A DNA stretch of 64,000 bases from Bin22 sp034428635 (GCA_034428635.1 DAOUHR010000085.1:16595-80594), one strand, 5' to 3'. Shown: positions 50,019 to 59,383, counted from the first letter of the stretch. Notes: generated from the sequence alone by a model not told the origin. Made by a program: numbers and translations.

Positions 50019-51832
50019 GGCGTGACCAACGGACTGGGGGGAATGGAAGTAGCGGCCGGCACGTCGTTGCGGGTGTCGAAAATTTCAAGGCGATGTGGCT
50101 TGGGGGCGTGGATGTAGGCCAGGAAACGGTCAATGGGCAGGGTGTTCAAGATGTGCCTCGACTCGCACCAGGCGCGCCGGGCGATGCCCACGCCGAAGCG
50201 CCGCTGGCCCAGGCTGGTGTAATGGTGCGAATCGGTATTGATCGCCAAAGGAACGCCCAGTTCCCGGGCACGATAGGCGTGCGTATCCTTCAGATCCATG
50301 CGTTCCGGCGCCGAGTTGATCTCCATGGCTGTGCCAGTTTCCCGTGCCGCCCGCAGCAGGGCCTCGATGTCGAACTCCACCGGTTGGCGCCGGCTCAGCA
50401 GGCGGGTGGAGGCGTGGCCGATAATGGTTACCGAGGGATGCCCCATGGCCCGGATGATGCGCTGGGTCATGGTGTCGCTGTCCTGGCCCATGGCCGAATG
50501 CACCGATGCCACCACCACGTCCAGTTCCGCCAGCAATTCATCGGGATAGTCCAGCGTGCCGTCGGCGCGAATATCCACTTCGGAGCCGCACAGGATGGTT
50601 ATGGCGTACCGGGACTGCAGGTCCCTAAGGATGCCGATCTGCTCCACCAACCGCTCGTTGGAGAGGCCGTTGGCGATACCCCTGCCCGAAGAGTGGTCGG
50701 TCAGGGCCATGTACTGGTAGCCCTGCTCCGCCGCCGCTTCCACCATGCGCTCAATGGGGTCTCGGCCGTCGCTCCACTCGCTGTGCAGGTGCAGGTCGCC
50801 CTTCAGGTCGGCAACCGTCACCAGGTTGGGCAGGGCGTTGGCCTGGGCCGCTTCCAGTTCGTTAAAGCCAAGACGCAGTTCGGGCGCAATCCAGGGCAAG
50901 CCCAGGAATTCGTAGAAAGACTCTTCGTCTGGAAAGTGGCTCACATCGTCGGTGGACAAATTGGTAATGCCGTATTCGTTCAGGGAGTAGCCCTTGCGGT
51001 TGGCGAAATCGCGCAGGCGGATGTTGTGCTGCTGGCTTCCCGAAAAGTACTGGAGCATGGCGCCAAAGGACGCGGAGTCGCCCAACCGAAGGTCAACCTG
51101 GATACCCGCTTCCAGCACTACGCTGGTCTTTTTGGGGCCGTGCGCCAGCACTTCCTGAACTGTGGGCAACGCCGCCAAAACGTCCCCAACGCCAGCCTGG
51201 AGTTCCTCCGGCGCTACGCCCACCAAGTCAATGTCGCCGATGGTCTCCTCCCAGCGGCGCAAGCTGCCGGCGGGGTAAAGCTGCTCGACGTAGGGACATT
51301 CGGCGCGCAGGGCGGCTACGGCATCCTCCGCCACGGCCAGGGCCGGCCCGATGGGGGTACGCCCGTTCTTGGAGCCAACGGTCTGGATGTGCCGGAGAAT
51401 GTTCTGCGCGGTGCGCCTGCCCATGCGGGGCAGGGCGGCCAGGGTGCCATCGTGGACGGCCTTTTCGATGCCCTCAATGGTGCTGATGCCCAGTTCCTTG
51501 GTAATCAGCATGGCCGACTTGGGGCCAATGCCGGGAATGGTCATCAGGGTTAGAACACCGTCGGGCAGTTCGCCCACCAGTTCGTCGTAGGCGCGGATGC
51601 GGCCGGTATCCAGGTATTCCTGGGTCTTTTCGCTGATGGCCTTGCCGATGCCGGGAATCTTCTTCAGATCTACGCCTTCTCCCACCGCCTGTTCCAGGGA
51701 AAAGGACAGGTGCCCGATGGTGCGGGCGGCGCGCTGGTAGGCGCGGATTTTAAACACGGTATCGCCCTTCATCTCCAGAAGGGTGGCCATATTCTCGAAA
51801 ACTTCCGCTATGTCTTCGTTGCTTACGGGCAT
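50015..51832 (-). CDS. polX: DNA polymerase/3'-5' exonuclease PolX
   Basis: 605-residue bifunctional repair enzyme. The N-terminal family-X part has two helix-hairpin-helix motifs (KKIPGIGKAISEKTQEYLDT, MTIPGIGPKSAMLITKELGI) and a palm with GSLRRWEETIGDIDLVGV (first catalytic aspartates). The C-terminal PHP domain has DLHLHSEWSDGRDP, LTDHSSGRGI, CGSEVDI, SVHSAM and NTDSHHYTSLGQRR, all metal-ligand motifs of the exonuclease. ATG 51832 is used; TTG two codons upstream is possible. It probably acts in base excision repair. The 258-residue gene follows with an ATGA-type overlap. Confidence 0.94.
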   Translation of the reverse strand: MPVSNEDIAEVFENMATLLEMKGDTVFKIRAYQRAARTIGHLSFSLEQAVGEGVDLKKIPGIGKAISEKTQEYLDTGRIRAYDELVGELPDGVLTLMTIPGIGPKSAMLITKELGISTIEGIEKAVHDGTLAALPRMGRRTAQNILRHIQTVGSKNGRTPIGPALAVAEDAVAALRAECPYVEQLYPAGSLRRWEETIGDIDLVGVAPEELQAGVGDVLAALPTVQEVLAHGPKKTSVVLEAGIQVDLRLGDSASFGAMLQYFSGSQQHNIRLRDFANRKGYSLNEYGITNLSTDDVSHFPDEESFYEFLGLPWIAPELRLGFNELEAAQANALPNLVTVADLKGDLHLHSEWSDGRDPIERMVEAAAEQGYQYMALTDHSSGRGIANGLSNERLVEQIGILRDLQSRYAITILCGSEVDIRADGTLDYPDELLAELDVVVASVHSAMGQDSDTMTQRIIRAMGHPSVTIIGHASTRLLSRRQPVEFDIEALLRAARETGTAMEINSAPERMDLKDTHAYRARELGVPLAINTDSHHYTSLGQRRFGVGIARRAWCESRHILNTLPIDRFLAYIHAPKPHRLEIFDTRNDVPAATSIPPSPLVTP

Positions 51833-51890
51833 AACCAAGACGCTTTTCTTACCGAATTAAAAGAAATGACCGGGCTGTGGTCAGGAGTTC

Positions 51891-52541
51891 TCAGGCCCTG
51901 CCCTCTCCCCCGCTTCCCAGGCGTTTTTCCACCTGGTGGGCGGCCTGAAGCATGCGGTTGCACTTTCGCATAATCTGCCAGTTGCCGAACAGCGGCTCCC
52001 CAAAGGCTACGACCATGGTTACCAGGGTAAAGGCGATGCCGGTTGCCAGCACAATAAAGGGATAGCCAATGCCTACGAACTGGAAAACCGCGGCGGTGCT
52101 GCCGGTCACCAGGGAAAAAACCAGCCCCATGGGATAGAGAAACCAGCAAGCCTTCCATACCTTTCTACGAGCAGACTGCATGGAGGGGTTTCGACGCCCG
52201 AACCGGGGAAAGGTCTGTATGTCGGAATATCCGAAACGGGGGTCCCTCTCGGACAGCCGGATAATGTCGTCGACCTTCTTTTCGGTAAGGGAGACCGTGT
52301 TTTCCACCGTGTTCTGCTGTATCTCGTACACGGCGATGAACACCCGCGTCATTCCCAGCACAATTTCGATGGCCAGGCGGCCGCCCAGTGCGGAAATGAT
52401 GAACAGTGCCAGGCCGACAGCCGTGGCCATTTCCGGCGACTCTTCCCAAAGCAGGTAACCGCCGAGGACGCCAACTACAATGCCCACCAGCAGCAGGGGC
52501 AGTGTTGTTAAGGCCAGCATTCGCCTGTGGTTATCGGACAT
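51891..52541 (-). CDS. Hypothetical four-helix membrane protein
   Basis: 216 residues: membrane hairpin 1 (residues about 9-57, LALTTLPLLLVGIVVGVLGG and AVGLALFIISALGGRLAIEI), a cytoplasmic middle section with YEIQQNTVENTVSLTEKKVD, then hairpin 2 (about 130-180, ACWFLYPMGLVFSLVTGSTA and FIVLATGIAFTLVTMVVAFG) and a helical tail. No family recognised. It lies 58 bases upstream of polX on the same strand and may be in the same transcript. The composition is clearly that of a real membrane protein. Confidence 0.65.
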   Translation of the reverse strand: MSDNHRRMLALTTLPLLLVGIVVGVLGGYLLWEESPEMATAVGLALFIISALGGRLAIEIVLGMTRVFIAVYEIQQNTVENTVSLTEKKVDDIIRLSERDPRFGYSDIQTFPRFGRRNPSMQSARRKVWKACWFLYPMGLVFSLVTGSTAAVFQFVGIGYPFIVLATGIAFTLVTMVVAFGEPLFGNWQIMRKCNRMLQAAHQVEKRLGSGGEGRA

Positions 52542-52780
52542 CTGTTTCCCTGGGTACAGCCATTGGTCAGATTACGGTTTTCGGACAGTTTACCATATTC
52601 GTGCCGGCTCTCACCCACGGGCGTAGCGCAGTGCAGCGTTTCACATCCGGTGGTTCGGCAGGAAACCTGGCAGCGTCAGGCCAGCGTGGCCGCCCTGGTA
52701 CCATGGCAACACCACATACACTGGACGCTCCCATAGAGCAGCTCGGGGTCTTTGCCTGCAGCCTGCCTACCACTCACAAA

Positions 52781-52807
52781 ATAATAAAGGCGGGTCACAA
52801 ACCCGCC
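52781..52807 (-). terminator. Rho-independent terminator of hrcA
   Basis: On the minus strand, GGCGGGT-TTGTG-ACCCGCC is followed by TTTATTATTTT. It lies 38 bases after the hrcA stop codon. The stem resembles a dispersed GGCGGGTTTGAATCCCGCC element also seen at about 35773-35800. The rest of the gap 52542-52844 has no recognisable gene. Confidence 0.75.
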
Positions 52808-52844
52808 CCACGCCAGGCATCTCGCGTACTTAAACTGTTTCCGC

Positions 52845-53885
52845 CTACTGCCCCCCGCTTGCTGCCCGACCGCCATACAGCTCCAGCACCAGGCTGCTCA
52901 TCAGGGAGGACAGGTACCCCACACCACTAATGGCGCCGGCGTAGCTCATACGGGTCGGGCCAATGACGCAGATAGTGCCACTGGCCTGGTGGGGTATGCC
53001 ATACTGGCACAGGATTACCCCGAAGGGCCGCAGCGGTTCTTCCATATTTTCCCCGCCGATGAATACGGCAATATCGCCGCTGTCCGGCTGTTCCGACAGG
53101 ACACTGTCCAGCAACACCTGCTCCTCCAGCAGTTCCACCAGTTCCCTGGCCTGGCTGCCCTGGGCCATTTCCGGCTGGTTCAACAGCCAGCGCAGACCAT
53201 CCACATAATGCTCGGGTATGGAGTAGGTATCGGCTTCCCGGAGCAAGGACAGGGTGCTCTGTCGTACCCGCTCCGCCAGCGGGCCATAGTCGCCAGACAC
53301 GCTTTCAATCTCCGATAAAGTCAGGCCACTGAAGCGGTCGTTCAGGTAGTTGGCCGCCTGGCTCAGCGAGTCCTGGTCTGCGGGCTCGTCCACCGTCAAC
53401 AAGCGCCTCAGGAGCCGGGCGTCCTGCAGGACCAGGATCACCAGAACCGAAAGTTCGTCCAGGTAGACCAGCTGGATGTGCCTGACGCGTGGAGAACGGG
53501 CCTGGGGCACGGTCACGATGGCCATGTTGGCGGTTATGCGAGACAGGACCAGGGCGCAACGCCGGCTAAACTCGGCCAAGTCTGCGTCGGCCCGATCGAA
53601 ATGGCTGTGGATTTGTTGCTGTACGCTATCGGGCAGCGTAGGAACCTCTTCCAGGGTTTCCACGTGGTACCGGTATCCCCGGTCCAGAGGAACGGCGCCG
53701 GCTGAAACATGGGGCCTGGAAATGTAACCCTCCTCGGTAAGAAGGGACATGGCGTTGCGGACTGTGGCCGGACTGACCTTGGCAGGAGACAGTCGGGCAA
53801 TTTCCTCCGACGCCACGGGGCTGGCGGAGTTAATGTATTCGGTGACCAGAATGTTTAATACGTTGCCAGCGCGTTGGGTAAGCAT
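52845..53885 (-). CDS. hrcA: Heat-inducible transcription repressor HrcA
   Basis: 346-residue repressor of chaperone operons. The N-terminal winged helix is visible (LNILVTEYINSASPVASEEI, SPATVRNAMSLLTEEGYISR), followed by the GAF-like dimerisation region with the family motifs VPLDRGYRYHVETL, VTVPQARSPRVRHIQLVYLD and, near the end, GTICVIGPTRMSYAGAISGV. HrcA normally binds CIRCE elements; none (TTAGCACTC-N9-GAGTGCTAA) was seen upstream, and grpE/dnaK/dnaJ are not adjacent, so its targets are elsewhere. ATG 53885 begins the standard N-terminus. Confidence 0.93.
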   Translation of the reverse strand: MLTQRAGNVLNILVTEYINSASPVASEEIARLSPAKVSPATVRNAMSLLTEEGYISRPHVSAGAVPLDRGYRYHVETLEEVPTLPDSVQQQIHSHFDRADADLAEFSRRCALVLSRITANMAIVTVPQARSPRVRHIQLVYLDELSVLVILVLQDARLLRRLLTVDEPADQDSLSQAANYLNDRFSGLTLSEIESVSGDYGPLAERVRQSTLSLLREADTYSIPEHYVDGLRWLLNQPEMAQGSQARELVELLEEQVLLDSVLSEQPDSGDIAVFIGGENMEEPLRPFGVILCQYGIPHQASGTICVIGPTRMSYAGAISGVGYLSSLMSSLVLELYGGRAASGGQ

Positions 53886-54220
53886 CGCATTCCCGAAAAG
53901 CTAACCGGGTATCACTAATTATATACGATTCTGCACGAGCAGGGGATTTTCAGGTCAAATTGAATCTGGCCGCAACGATGGCGACCCGCAAATGGAAAGT
54001 AGCACGGCCCCAAAAAGGCTGTCAAGCGTTGACCCCTTTGCGGTGGCATACTTATACTGCCCATTGGTTAGTGACTCACATACACCCGAATCCGGTCAGA
54101 CCCTCCCCTGGCAGGGATGGAAGACAGAGGCAGACATATTAACTTATTGGTAGTGCAATGTTGGATGGTCCAGTCCCTCCAACCAAAACTGAATTTCAAC
54201 CTGGTTGAAGAGGCACGGCA
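53886..54220. other. Intergenic region upstream of hrcA and the 202-residue secreted protein
   Basis: 335 bases between divergent genes. It is AT-rich next to hrcA (ACTAATTATATACG), which may hold the hrcA promoter. No CIRCE element, hairpin or small gene was recognised. Confidence 0.4.
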
Positions 54221-54829
54221 ATGGCTCTAAGCACGGGCAACATTGTCCTGCTGGCTATTGGAGCGGTCCTGCTGGTGACGGGTGCGGCCCGCACGGCGGT
54301 GTATCTTGTTCCCCCGGGGCCTTCGGCACAAGCTGTCTACCAGTGGAGCCCTGGTCAACTTCAAGGGACGGTGGCGCAGCGGGCCGATTTCCAGAGCGCC
54401 TCAACCCGCGCGCCGTTTCAGGCATCCTCAGGCAACACCGTCGCGCCGATTCCAAACACACTCCACCCCCAGGTCATACCGGACGCTGCCACCCAAAGCT
54501 CAACTTCGTCCCCGTCCGGCCGGGGAGGAGATGCAGGGTCTCCCTACCAGGAAACGGGAATAGCTAGCGAGTCGGCCGCTATGCCTGTAACCGAGGCGAT
54601 GGCGCCCCTGGGGAACAAATTTGTAAGGATCTGGCACTGGGTACAGGAAACCGGCGAGTTTATCTACTACGACCCGCTGGTGTCTGAAGAAAGCACCCTG
54701 AAGGCCCTAGCTTCGGGGCAGACCTATTTGATTCTGGTGAAGGAATCCGTTACCTTAATAGTCAACGGGCAGCAACTGGAACTGAATTGCGACGATGGCG
54801 ACTGCTGGAACAAGGTGGTCTGGCCCTGA
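54221..54829 (+). CDS. Secreted protein with a C-terminal CWN/VW domain
   Basis: 202 residues. An N-terminal hydrophobic helix (LLAIGAVLLVTGAARTAVYL) acts as a signal or anchor. A serine/proline-rich linker of about 90 residues leads to a C-terminal domain of about 72 residues (FVRIWHWVQETGEFIYYDPL, STLKALASGQTYLILVK, ending CDDGDCWNKVVWP). That domain is homologous to the last 70 residues of the large Ig-like protein at 56277-58742, and the two cysteines of C-x4-CWN probably pair. The domain family is one I cannot name. ATG 54221 is used; no strong ribosome-binding site is seen. It lies 60 bases before bioY. Confidence 0.75.
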   Translation: MALSTGNIVLLAIGAVLLVTGAARTAVYLVPPGPSAQAVYQWSPGQLQGTVAQRADFQSASTRAPFQASSGNTVAPIPNTLHPQVIPDAATQSSTSSPSGRGGDAGSPYQETGIASESAAMPVTEAMAPLGNKFVRIWHWVQETGEFIYYDPLVSEESTLKALASGQTYLILVKESVTLIVNGQQLELNCDDGDCWNKVVWP

Positions 54830-54889
54830 TGGGGTACCCGAGCCAGCGCACCAGGGTAATGCCCATACTCTTGAATCAGGAAGAATCCT

Positions 54890-55504
54890 TTGAAAGCTAG
54901 AGTACAGCATTCCTGGCCGGTGCTGGCCGACGCCGTCATTCCGGTCAGCGATCGCACCCGCCGCATTGCCCGCGACGCAGCCCTGGTAGTCGGGGGCTGC
55001 CTGTTCGTGGCCCTCCTGGCCCAGGTCAAGATACCCCTGGGCTTCACGCCCGTGCCCATAACCGGGCAGACATTCGCGGTTCTGCTGGTGGGCGCCGCCC
55101 TGGGCAGCTGGCGCGGCGCGGCGGCTCTGCTTCTTTACCTGGTGGCCGGCGCCTGGCTGCCCATTTATGCCGGCGGGGCCTCGGGCTTCGTGGGGAGTAT
55201 TGCCTCAGGCGGCTACATCGTTGGGTTCATTCCGGCGGCCTTCGCCGTGGGGTGGCTGGCGGAGAGGGGCTGGGACCGCAAGCCCCGGATTCTTCTGTCG
55301 ATGCTGGCGGGCAACATCATCCTCTACATTCCCGGGCTGTTGTGGCTGGCCACCTTTGCGCCGGCTGAGAGCCGCTGGGCCACCACCATGGATTGGGGTT
55401 TGTATCCCTTCGTAGTGGGGGACCTTGTCAAGCTGGTTGCGGCTTCCCTGCTGCTGCCCGGGGCCTGGAAATTGGTGAATTTTGTTAAGGGAAGGGATCA
55501 ATAG
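54890..55504 (+). CDS. bioY: BioY-family biotin transporter substrate-binding component
   Basis: 204-residue membrane protein, the S component that captures biotin for an ECF transporter or acts alone. About six membrane helices. The family signature is clear: LLAQVKIPLGFTPVPITGQT, LLVGAALGSWRGAAALLLYL, VAGAWLPIYAGGASGF and SGGYIVGFIPAAFAVGW. It starts at TTG 54890 with AGGAAG seven bases upstream. No bioMN (ATPase and T component) genes are near. The MBL-fold gene follows after three bases and is probably cotranscribed. Confidence 0.92.
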   Translation: MKARVQHSWPVLADAVIPVSDRTRRIARDAALVVGGCLFVALLAQVKIPLGFTPVPITGQTFAVLLVGAALGSWRGAAALLLYLVAGAWLPIYAGGASGFVGSIASGGYIVGFIPAAFAVGWLAERGWDRKPRILLSMLAGNIILYIPGLLWLATFAPAESRWATTMDWGLYPFVVGDLVKLVAASLLLPGAWKLVNFVKGRDQ

Positions 55505-55507
55505 ACT

Positions 55508-56152
55508 ATGGAGATTACCTGGCTGGGCCACGCCTGCTTCCGACTGCGTTCCGACGATCTGGTGGTTGTTACCGACCCTTTCCCCTCCTCCCTTGGTCTC
55601 CGCCCCGAAAACCGGTCAGCCGCCGTGGTTACCATCAGCAACACCCATCCAAACCACAACAACCGCCTGGAAGTCGGCGGGGCGCCCAAGGTATTCGACG
55701 CCCCCGGGGAGTACGAATACTTGGGCGTGTCGGCCCGGGGCGTTATGACCACCCTCAAGGAAGGACAGCCCCAGAAGGAGCGCAACGTGGCCTTTTCCAT
55801 CGTGATGGACAACGTCAACGTGTGCCACCTGGGAGACATCGCCACACCTTTGACCACCCGGCAAGTAGAGGAACTGCAGCCGGTGGACGTGTTGCTGGCG
55901 CCGGCCGGCGGCGGCTGCACCCTGGACCTGGAGCGAATTCTGCAGTTGATGCAGGACCTGGATCCGAAGATTGTCATTCCCATGCACTACCAGATTCCGG
56001 GCGCCACGGAGCCTCTGGGCAACCTGGACGCCTTCCTTCAGTTAATGGGCGTGAGCGAAGTCCAGCCGCGCCGCAGCCTGACGGTCACCACCGGCAATTT
56101 GCCGCCCAATATGCAGGTCACGGTGCTGGAACCCAGGGCGAGGGCAATTTAA
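55508..56152 (+). CDS. MBL-fold (UlaG-like) protein with altered metal motif
   Basis: 214 residues with the metallo-beta-lactamase layout of the UlaG-like group: MEITWLGHACFRLRSDDLVV, VVTDPFPSSLGL, VCHLGDIATPLTTRQV and KIVIPMHYQIPGATEPLGN. The usual HxHxDH is replaced by NTHPNHNN, while the later GD and the final His (MHYQ) are present, so at least part of the metal site is missing. It may bind one metal or be non-catalytic. It is separated from bioY by three bases, yet no biotin link is known. A strong hairpin follows. Confidence 0.8.
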   Translation: MEITWLGHACFRLRSDDLVVVTDPFPSSLGLRPENRSAAVVTISNTHPNHNNRLEVGGAPKVFDAPGEYEYLGVSARGVMTTLKEGQPQKERNVAFSIVMDNVNVCHLGDIATPLTTRQVEELQPVDVLLAPAGGGCTLDLERILQLMQDLDPKIVIPMHYQIPGATEPLGNLDAFLQLMGVSEVQPRRSLTVTTGNLPPNMQVTVLEPRARAI

Positions 56153-56181
56153 TCCACTAAAACCGGACTGCTAGAAAAGAG

Positions 56182-56221
56182 CCAAGCCGACGTTCCTGTC
56201 AATAAGGAAACGGCGGCTTGG
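56182..56221. terminator. Bidirectional terminator hairpin
   Basis: CCAAGCCGACGTTCCT (56182-56197) and AGGAAACGGCGGCTTGG (56205-56221) form a long stem with one mismatch and one bulge, between the convergent MBL gene and the Ig-like protein gene. TCATTT follows on the plus strand. Confidence 0.75.
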
Positions 56222-56276
56222 TCATTTGTGGCTCCGACTACGTGGCTCCAGGGACAGGACTAGCGGCCCTAGCGCG

Positions 56277-58742
56277 CTACCACACTATCTGGTTCCAGCA
56301 GTTGTCCTTGTAGCAGGTCAGGTTCCGGGACTCTCCGTTCAGGATAGCCTGCGTCGTATTTTTGACCAGCACCAGGTACGTTTCACCTGTAACCATCAAG
56401 TCCAGGGTGCTTTCATTAGCCACGACCGGAGCATAGAAGGCCCAGACCTTGGTGTCGTTGTTGAAGTGAAACACCCGCAGGAGCCGGTCGCCCAGGCCTT
56501 CCAGGGCTTCGGCAACCGGCGTTGGCGCCCCGGGCACAACCCCGGGTGGCTTTATATCGAAAGTGGCGCTGGCGGAAACCCCGGCCACGACGGCCTGGAC
56601 GGTCTGCTGTCCGACGTCCAGACCGGGAGCCATCAGTTCCACCACAAACTCGCCATTGGCGTCCGTGGACACCTGTTGGCCGGGGGAAACGTCGATATCG
56701 GCAAACATTACCGCGTACACCGGTATGTGATGCCTGAATCCGGTCCCCCTCATGGTGAAACGAGTTCCTGGTGGCCCGGCGTCGGGGTTGAGCTGGACCA
56801 CGGCGCCGGGTACTTCGTGGGGCGCCGATGTAACCACAGTAATACCGTTGTCGTCATCAAATTCGACGCGGACAAAGTTGGAGGATGGTGTGGGCGTCTT
56901 GAGGGGAATCTGAATTGCCTGGGAGAAGTTACCGTTGGCGTCCGGCTCAGCGGAAATGACCGTGAAGCGGTCTCTGGCGTCATAGTAAACTCGGAGATTG
57001 ACGCTGGACCCGTGGTCGTTGCGGCTGGGGAAACCCGTGCCGGTAACCTTGATCATCGTCCCCGGCCGGCCCCAGATAGGCGTTACCTGTAATTCCCTGG
57101 GCGGTACGGTGACCTCCACCGAACCGGTGCGGCCCTGGCTGTCTCTTACTTGCAGGGTATGAGTACCCTCCGAGGTGGTGGCCTCCACAATGGGCAGGTC
57201 CACGGATCCGTTCCAATTGCCGTCACCCGCCACATCGATTGTGCCAACACCCTCGTTGACCCGAGCAGGCTCTAGCATGTAGCCGCCGATCTGGACCTCG
57301 TCAATTGTCGTGCCGCGATCATCGTGGAAGCCCAGGCCCGACAGGGAAACCCGCTGGTTGGGGAGCACAGTTTGGGGGGAAATTCGGACAATCGCCTTTG
57401 GCTGGGAGATATCAACAATAACTTCGTCGTAGAAGTCGCATTCAGGCCTGGTCCCGTCGTTCTCCTTACAGCCATTATCGGTCTCGTACATCTCTACGCG
57501 CAGGTACTGCCGACCCAGGCGCGCTTCGTCGGGAACCGGAACACTGAAGTATAGCCTGCCGGAAGCGCCTATTCTCATCTGGCCCACATCCGCTGGCACC
57601 CCTCCGATGGAAACGCCGGTTATCACCCCCTGGGGAAAATCGATTACCTGCACTTGGATATCGCCGCCCGGCCCCTGGACTATATCGGCCTCAATCCGTC
57701 CCACCAGTTCCAACACCTGGTCGGCGTCCGTAATTTCGGGGTAACCCTTTTCCACCACAATTGATGAATTGCTCAGTCCGTCAACCGCGTTTATGAAATT
57801 GCAGTCCAGCTCTGGGTTCTCTTCATCGACCAGGCAGACCCCCGTCTGCGCCACGAAAGGCGGCGAATGAACGGTGAAGTCGCAGTAACCAATATCATTG
57901 CCGGCCACCTCCACCTGGCACAGGTCGCTCTCGCCGGTTTCCCGAATGCCATTGACATTCGCGTCCCGCCACACCGTCAGGGTATGCCCGTTCTTAAAGC
58001 CCCGGGCAATTACGGTAATTGTCTCGCCCCGGCTGATCTCCTCGTGGCTCAACTGGATTTCTCGGTCCACCAGCAGGCCGATGTGGGCGTCTTCGTCAGC
58101 GGCGGAGGCAGCCTTGAATGCCTCTCGGACAGCCATCTCAGGGTGTACGGCATCCACCAAGTTATCATCGTTGCCCACGCCTACTTTCCAGGAGAAAGCT
58201 CCACCCTCGGTTGGGTTGGAAATTCCGGCTCCTTTCTGGAAGGTAATTTTGACGTCCGCTCCTGAGGGTATGGCAATGAAGCCGCTGTTTTCCCCGGACT
58301 CCCGGAGCCCATGGGTAATGTTCACCTTCGTAGTGTGCCGTGGGTCATTTTGGTCAGCCAGGGAAACGTCGGTGGCAAAGCCAAAGGCCCTGGGCGGAGG
58401 GGTGTCAATTTCGCTTCCCTCAGTGGTGTACTCAACCCGCACCATGTTCGGGAAAATGCCCCTCGGCACCCGTATGTCCTCGTGCAACTCCATCACAATG
58501 CTGCCGGTAAAGGCCCGAATTTCCACAGGTGTCGTGAAGGTAATTTCGTAGCTCGTGTTGGCGGCGGGAGTGCGGGACGTGGCGAGTACCGTTGGTTCAC
58601 AGACGGCAGGTCCATCACATAGCTCTTTCGCCTCCACCCTTTCGGGCCGGCCGCCGATGGCAAAAAGGGAAACAGTGAGGAAAAGCAGGAACAGGCCAGC
58701 GAGGGTCAGGGGGATGGCGGCGCCACGGAGAGATCTAGGCAT
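56277..58742 (-). CDS. Large secreted Ig/IPT-like surface protein with a C-terminal CWN/VW domain
   Basis: 821 residues. A signal peptide or anchor at the N-terminus (RGAAIPLTLAGLFLLFLTVS) is followed by an extracellular region with many beta domains. Two or three IPT/TIG-like modules have the PxxxxPGTxxxxxGxGF signature (VTPIWGRPGTMIKVTGTGFP, LNPDAGPPGTRFTMRGTGFR, ISPQTVLPNQRVSLSGLGFH). Paired cysteines occur in the first 400 residues. The last 70 residues (LLRVFHFNNDTKVWAFYAP, STLDLMVTGETYLVLVK, ending CYKDNCWNQIVW) match the C-terminus of the 202-residue protein 1.5 kb away. ATG 58742 is used since the frame upstream begins only at TTG. Likely an adhesin or envelope protein; function unproven. 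Confidence 0.8.
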   Translation of the reverse strand: MPRSLRGAAIPLTLAGLFLLFLTVSLFAIGGRPERVEAKELCDGPAVCEPTVLATSRTPAANTSYEITFTTPVEIRAFTGSIVMELHEDIRVPRGIFPNMVRVEYTTEGSEIDTPPPRAFGFATDVSLADQNDPRHTTKVNITHGLRESGENSGFIAIPSGADVKITFQKGAGISNPTEGGAFSWKVGVGNDDNLVDAVHPEMAVREAFKAASAADEDAHIGLLVDREIQLSHEEISRGETITVIARGFKNGHTLTVWRDANVNGIRETGESDLCQVEVAGNDIGYCDFTVHSPPFVAQTGVCLVDEENPELDCNFINAVDGLSNSSIVVEKGYPEITDADQVLELVGRIEADIVQGPGGDIQVQVIDFPQGVITGVSIGGVPADVGQMRIGASGRLYFSVPVPDEARLGRQYLRVEMYETDNGCKENDGTRPECDFYDEVIVDISQPKAIVRISPQTVLPNQRVSLSGLGFHDDRGTTIDEVQIGGYMLEPARVNEGVGTIDVAGDGNWNGSVDLPIVEATTSEGTHTLQVRDSQGRTGSVEVTVPPRELQVTPIWGRPGTMIKVTGTGFPSRNDHGSSVNLRVYYDARDRFTVISAEPDANGNFSQAIQIPLKTPTPSSNFVRVEFDDDNGITVVTSAPHEVPGAVVQLNPDAGPPGTRFTMRGTGFRHHIPVYAVMFADIDVSPGQQVSTDANGEFVVELMAPGLDVGQQTVQAVVAGVSASATFDIKPPGVVPGAPTPVAEALEGLGDRLLRVFHFNNDTKVWAFYAPVVANESTLDLMVTGETYLVLVKNTTQAILNGESRNLTCYKDNCWNQIVW

Positions 58743-59383
58743 TACAACACTGGAAATAAAGCTGGAATACACGTTCAAATGGCTGAAGCTTTCGGGTTAC
58801 CCGCAGAACCCGTCTGTTTAGAGAAAAGTTCAACCTTGCAACCCTTTCTCGACCGCACGGCGTCCCGCGACCATAATATAGCGCAATTGTGGAGAAATTG
58901 TGCGGGCAGGCAGCGCCGTCCCTTTATTATACACCCACAGTTATAGCAGGCTGCCCGGAAATTAAAGGCATTTCTCGCTGCCGCAGGAGTAATTCACAAG
59001 TATTTAGTTAGCAAAGCCGTCATTGACCAGCGGGCAAGCTGGTAGCTTGAATCACATAGCGGAGCCTGTGGGGGAGGACGGGAGCAAATTGACTAAAGGA
59101 CTTTAAGGAACCAAATCAATATAGCAATGGTAGGCATTGCCACAGGGCGTTCTTGCTACGTACCTGTCACTTTTGCGCCTTTCCTCTGCCGGAACGTCTG
59201 GCGGCAGCTCTCACTTCGTACCGTCAGGTTATGTGAAGGTATTTCAACATTGGCGCCGTTCCCCCAATAGACGCCCCCGCCGCCCAAATGGTATATTTTC
59301 GTTACCAAATTACGAAACAGGGCCAAACGGTAACGGATTCGTTTAACCCCACATTCAACCAGCAAGAACCAGGGAGAGTTTCT
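58743..59383. other. Intergenic region between the surface protein and valS
   Basis: 641 bases between divergent genes. No gene was recognised. There is no T-box (no AGGGTGGNACCGCG-like element) although the downstream gene is a tRNA synthetase. AT-rich patches (for example TTATTATAC near 58925, and GTATATTTTCGTTACC at 59291-59306) could contain promoters for either gene. Confidence 0.4.

Noticed and set aside
53886..54220. CIRCE operator near hrcA
   Set aside because: No TTAGCACTC-N9-GAGTGCTAA or close variant in the upstream region.
59000..59383. T-box leader for valS
   Set aside because: No AGGGTGGNACCGCG-like box, no specifier stem and no terminator hairpin could be found in the leader.
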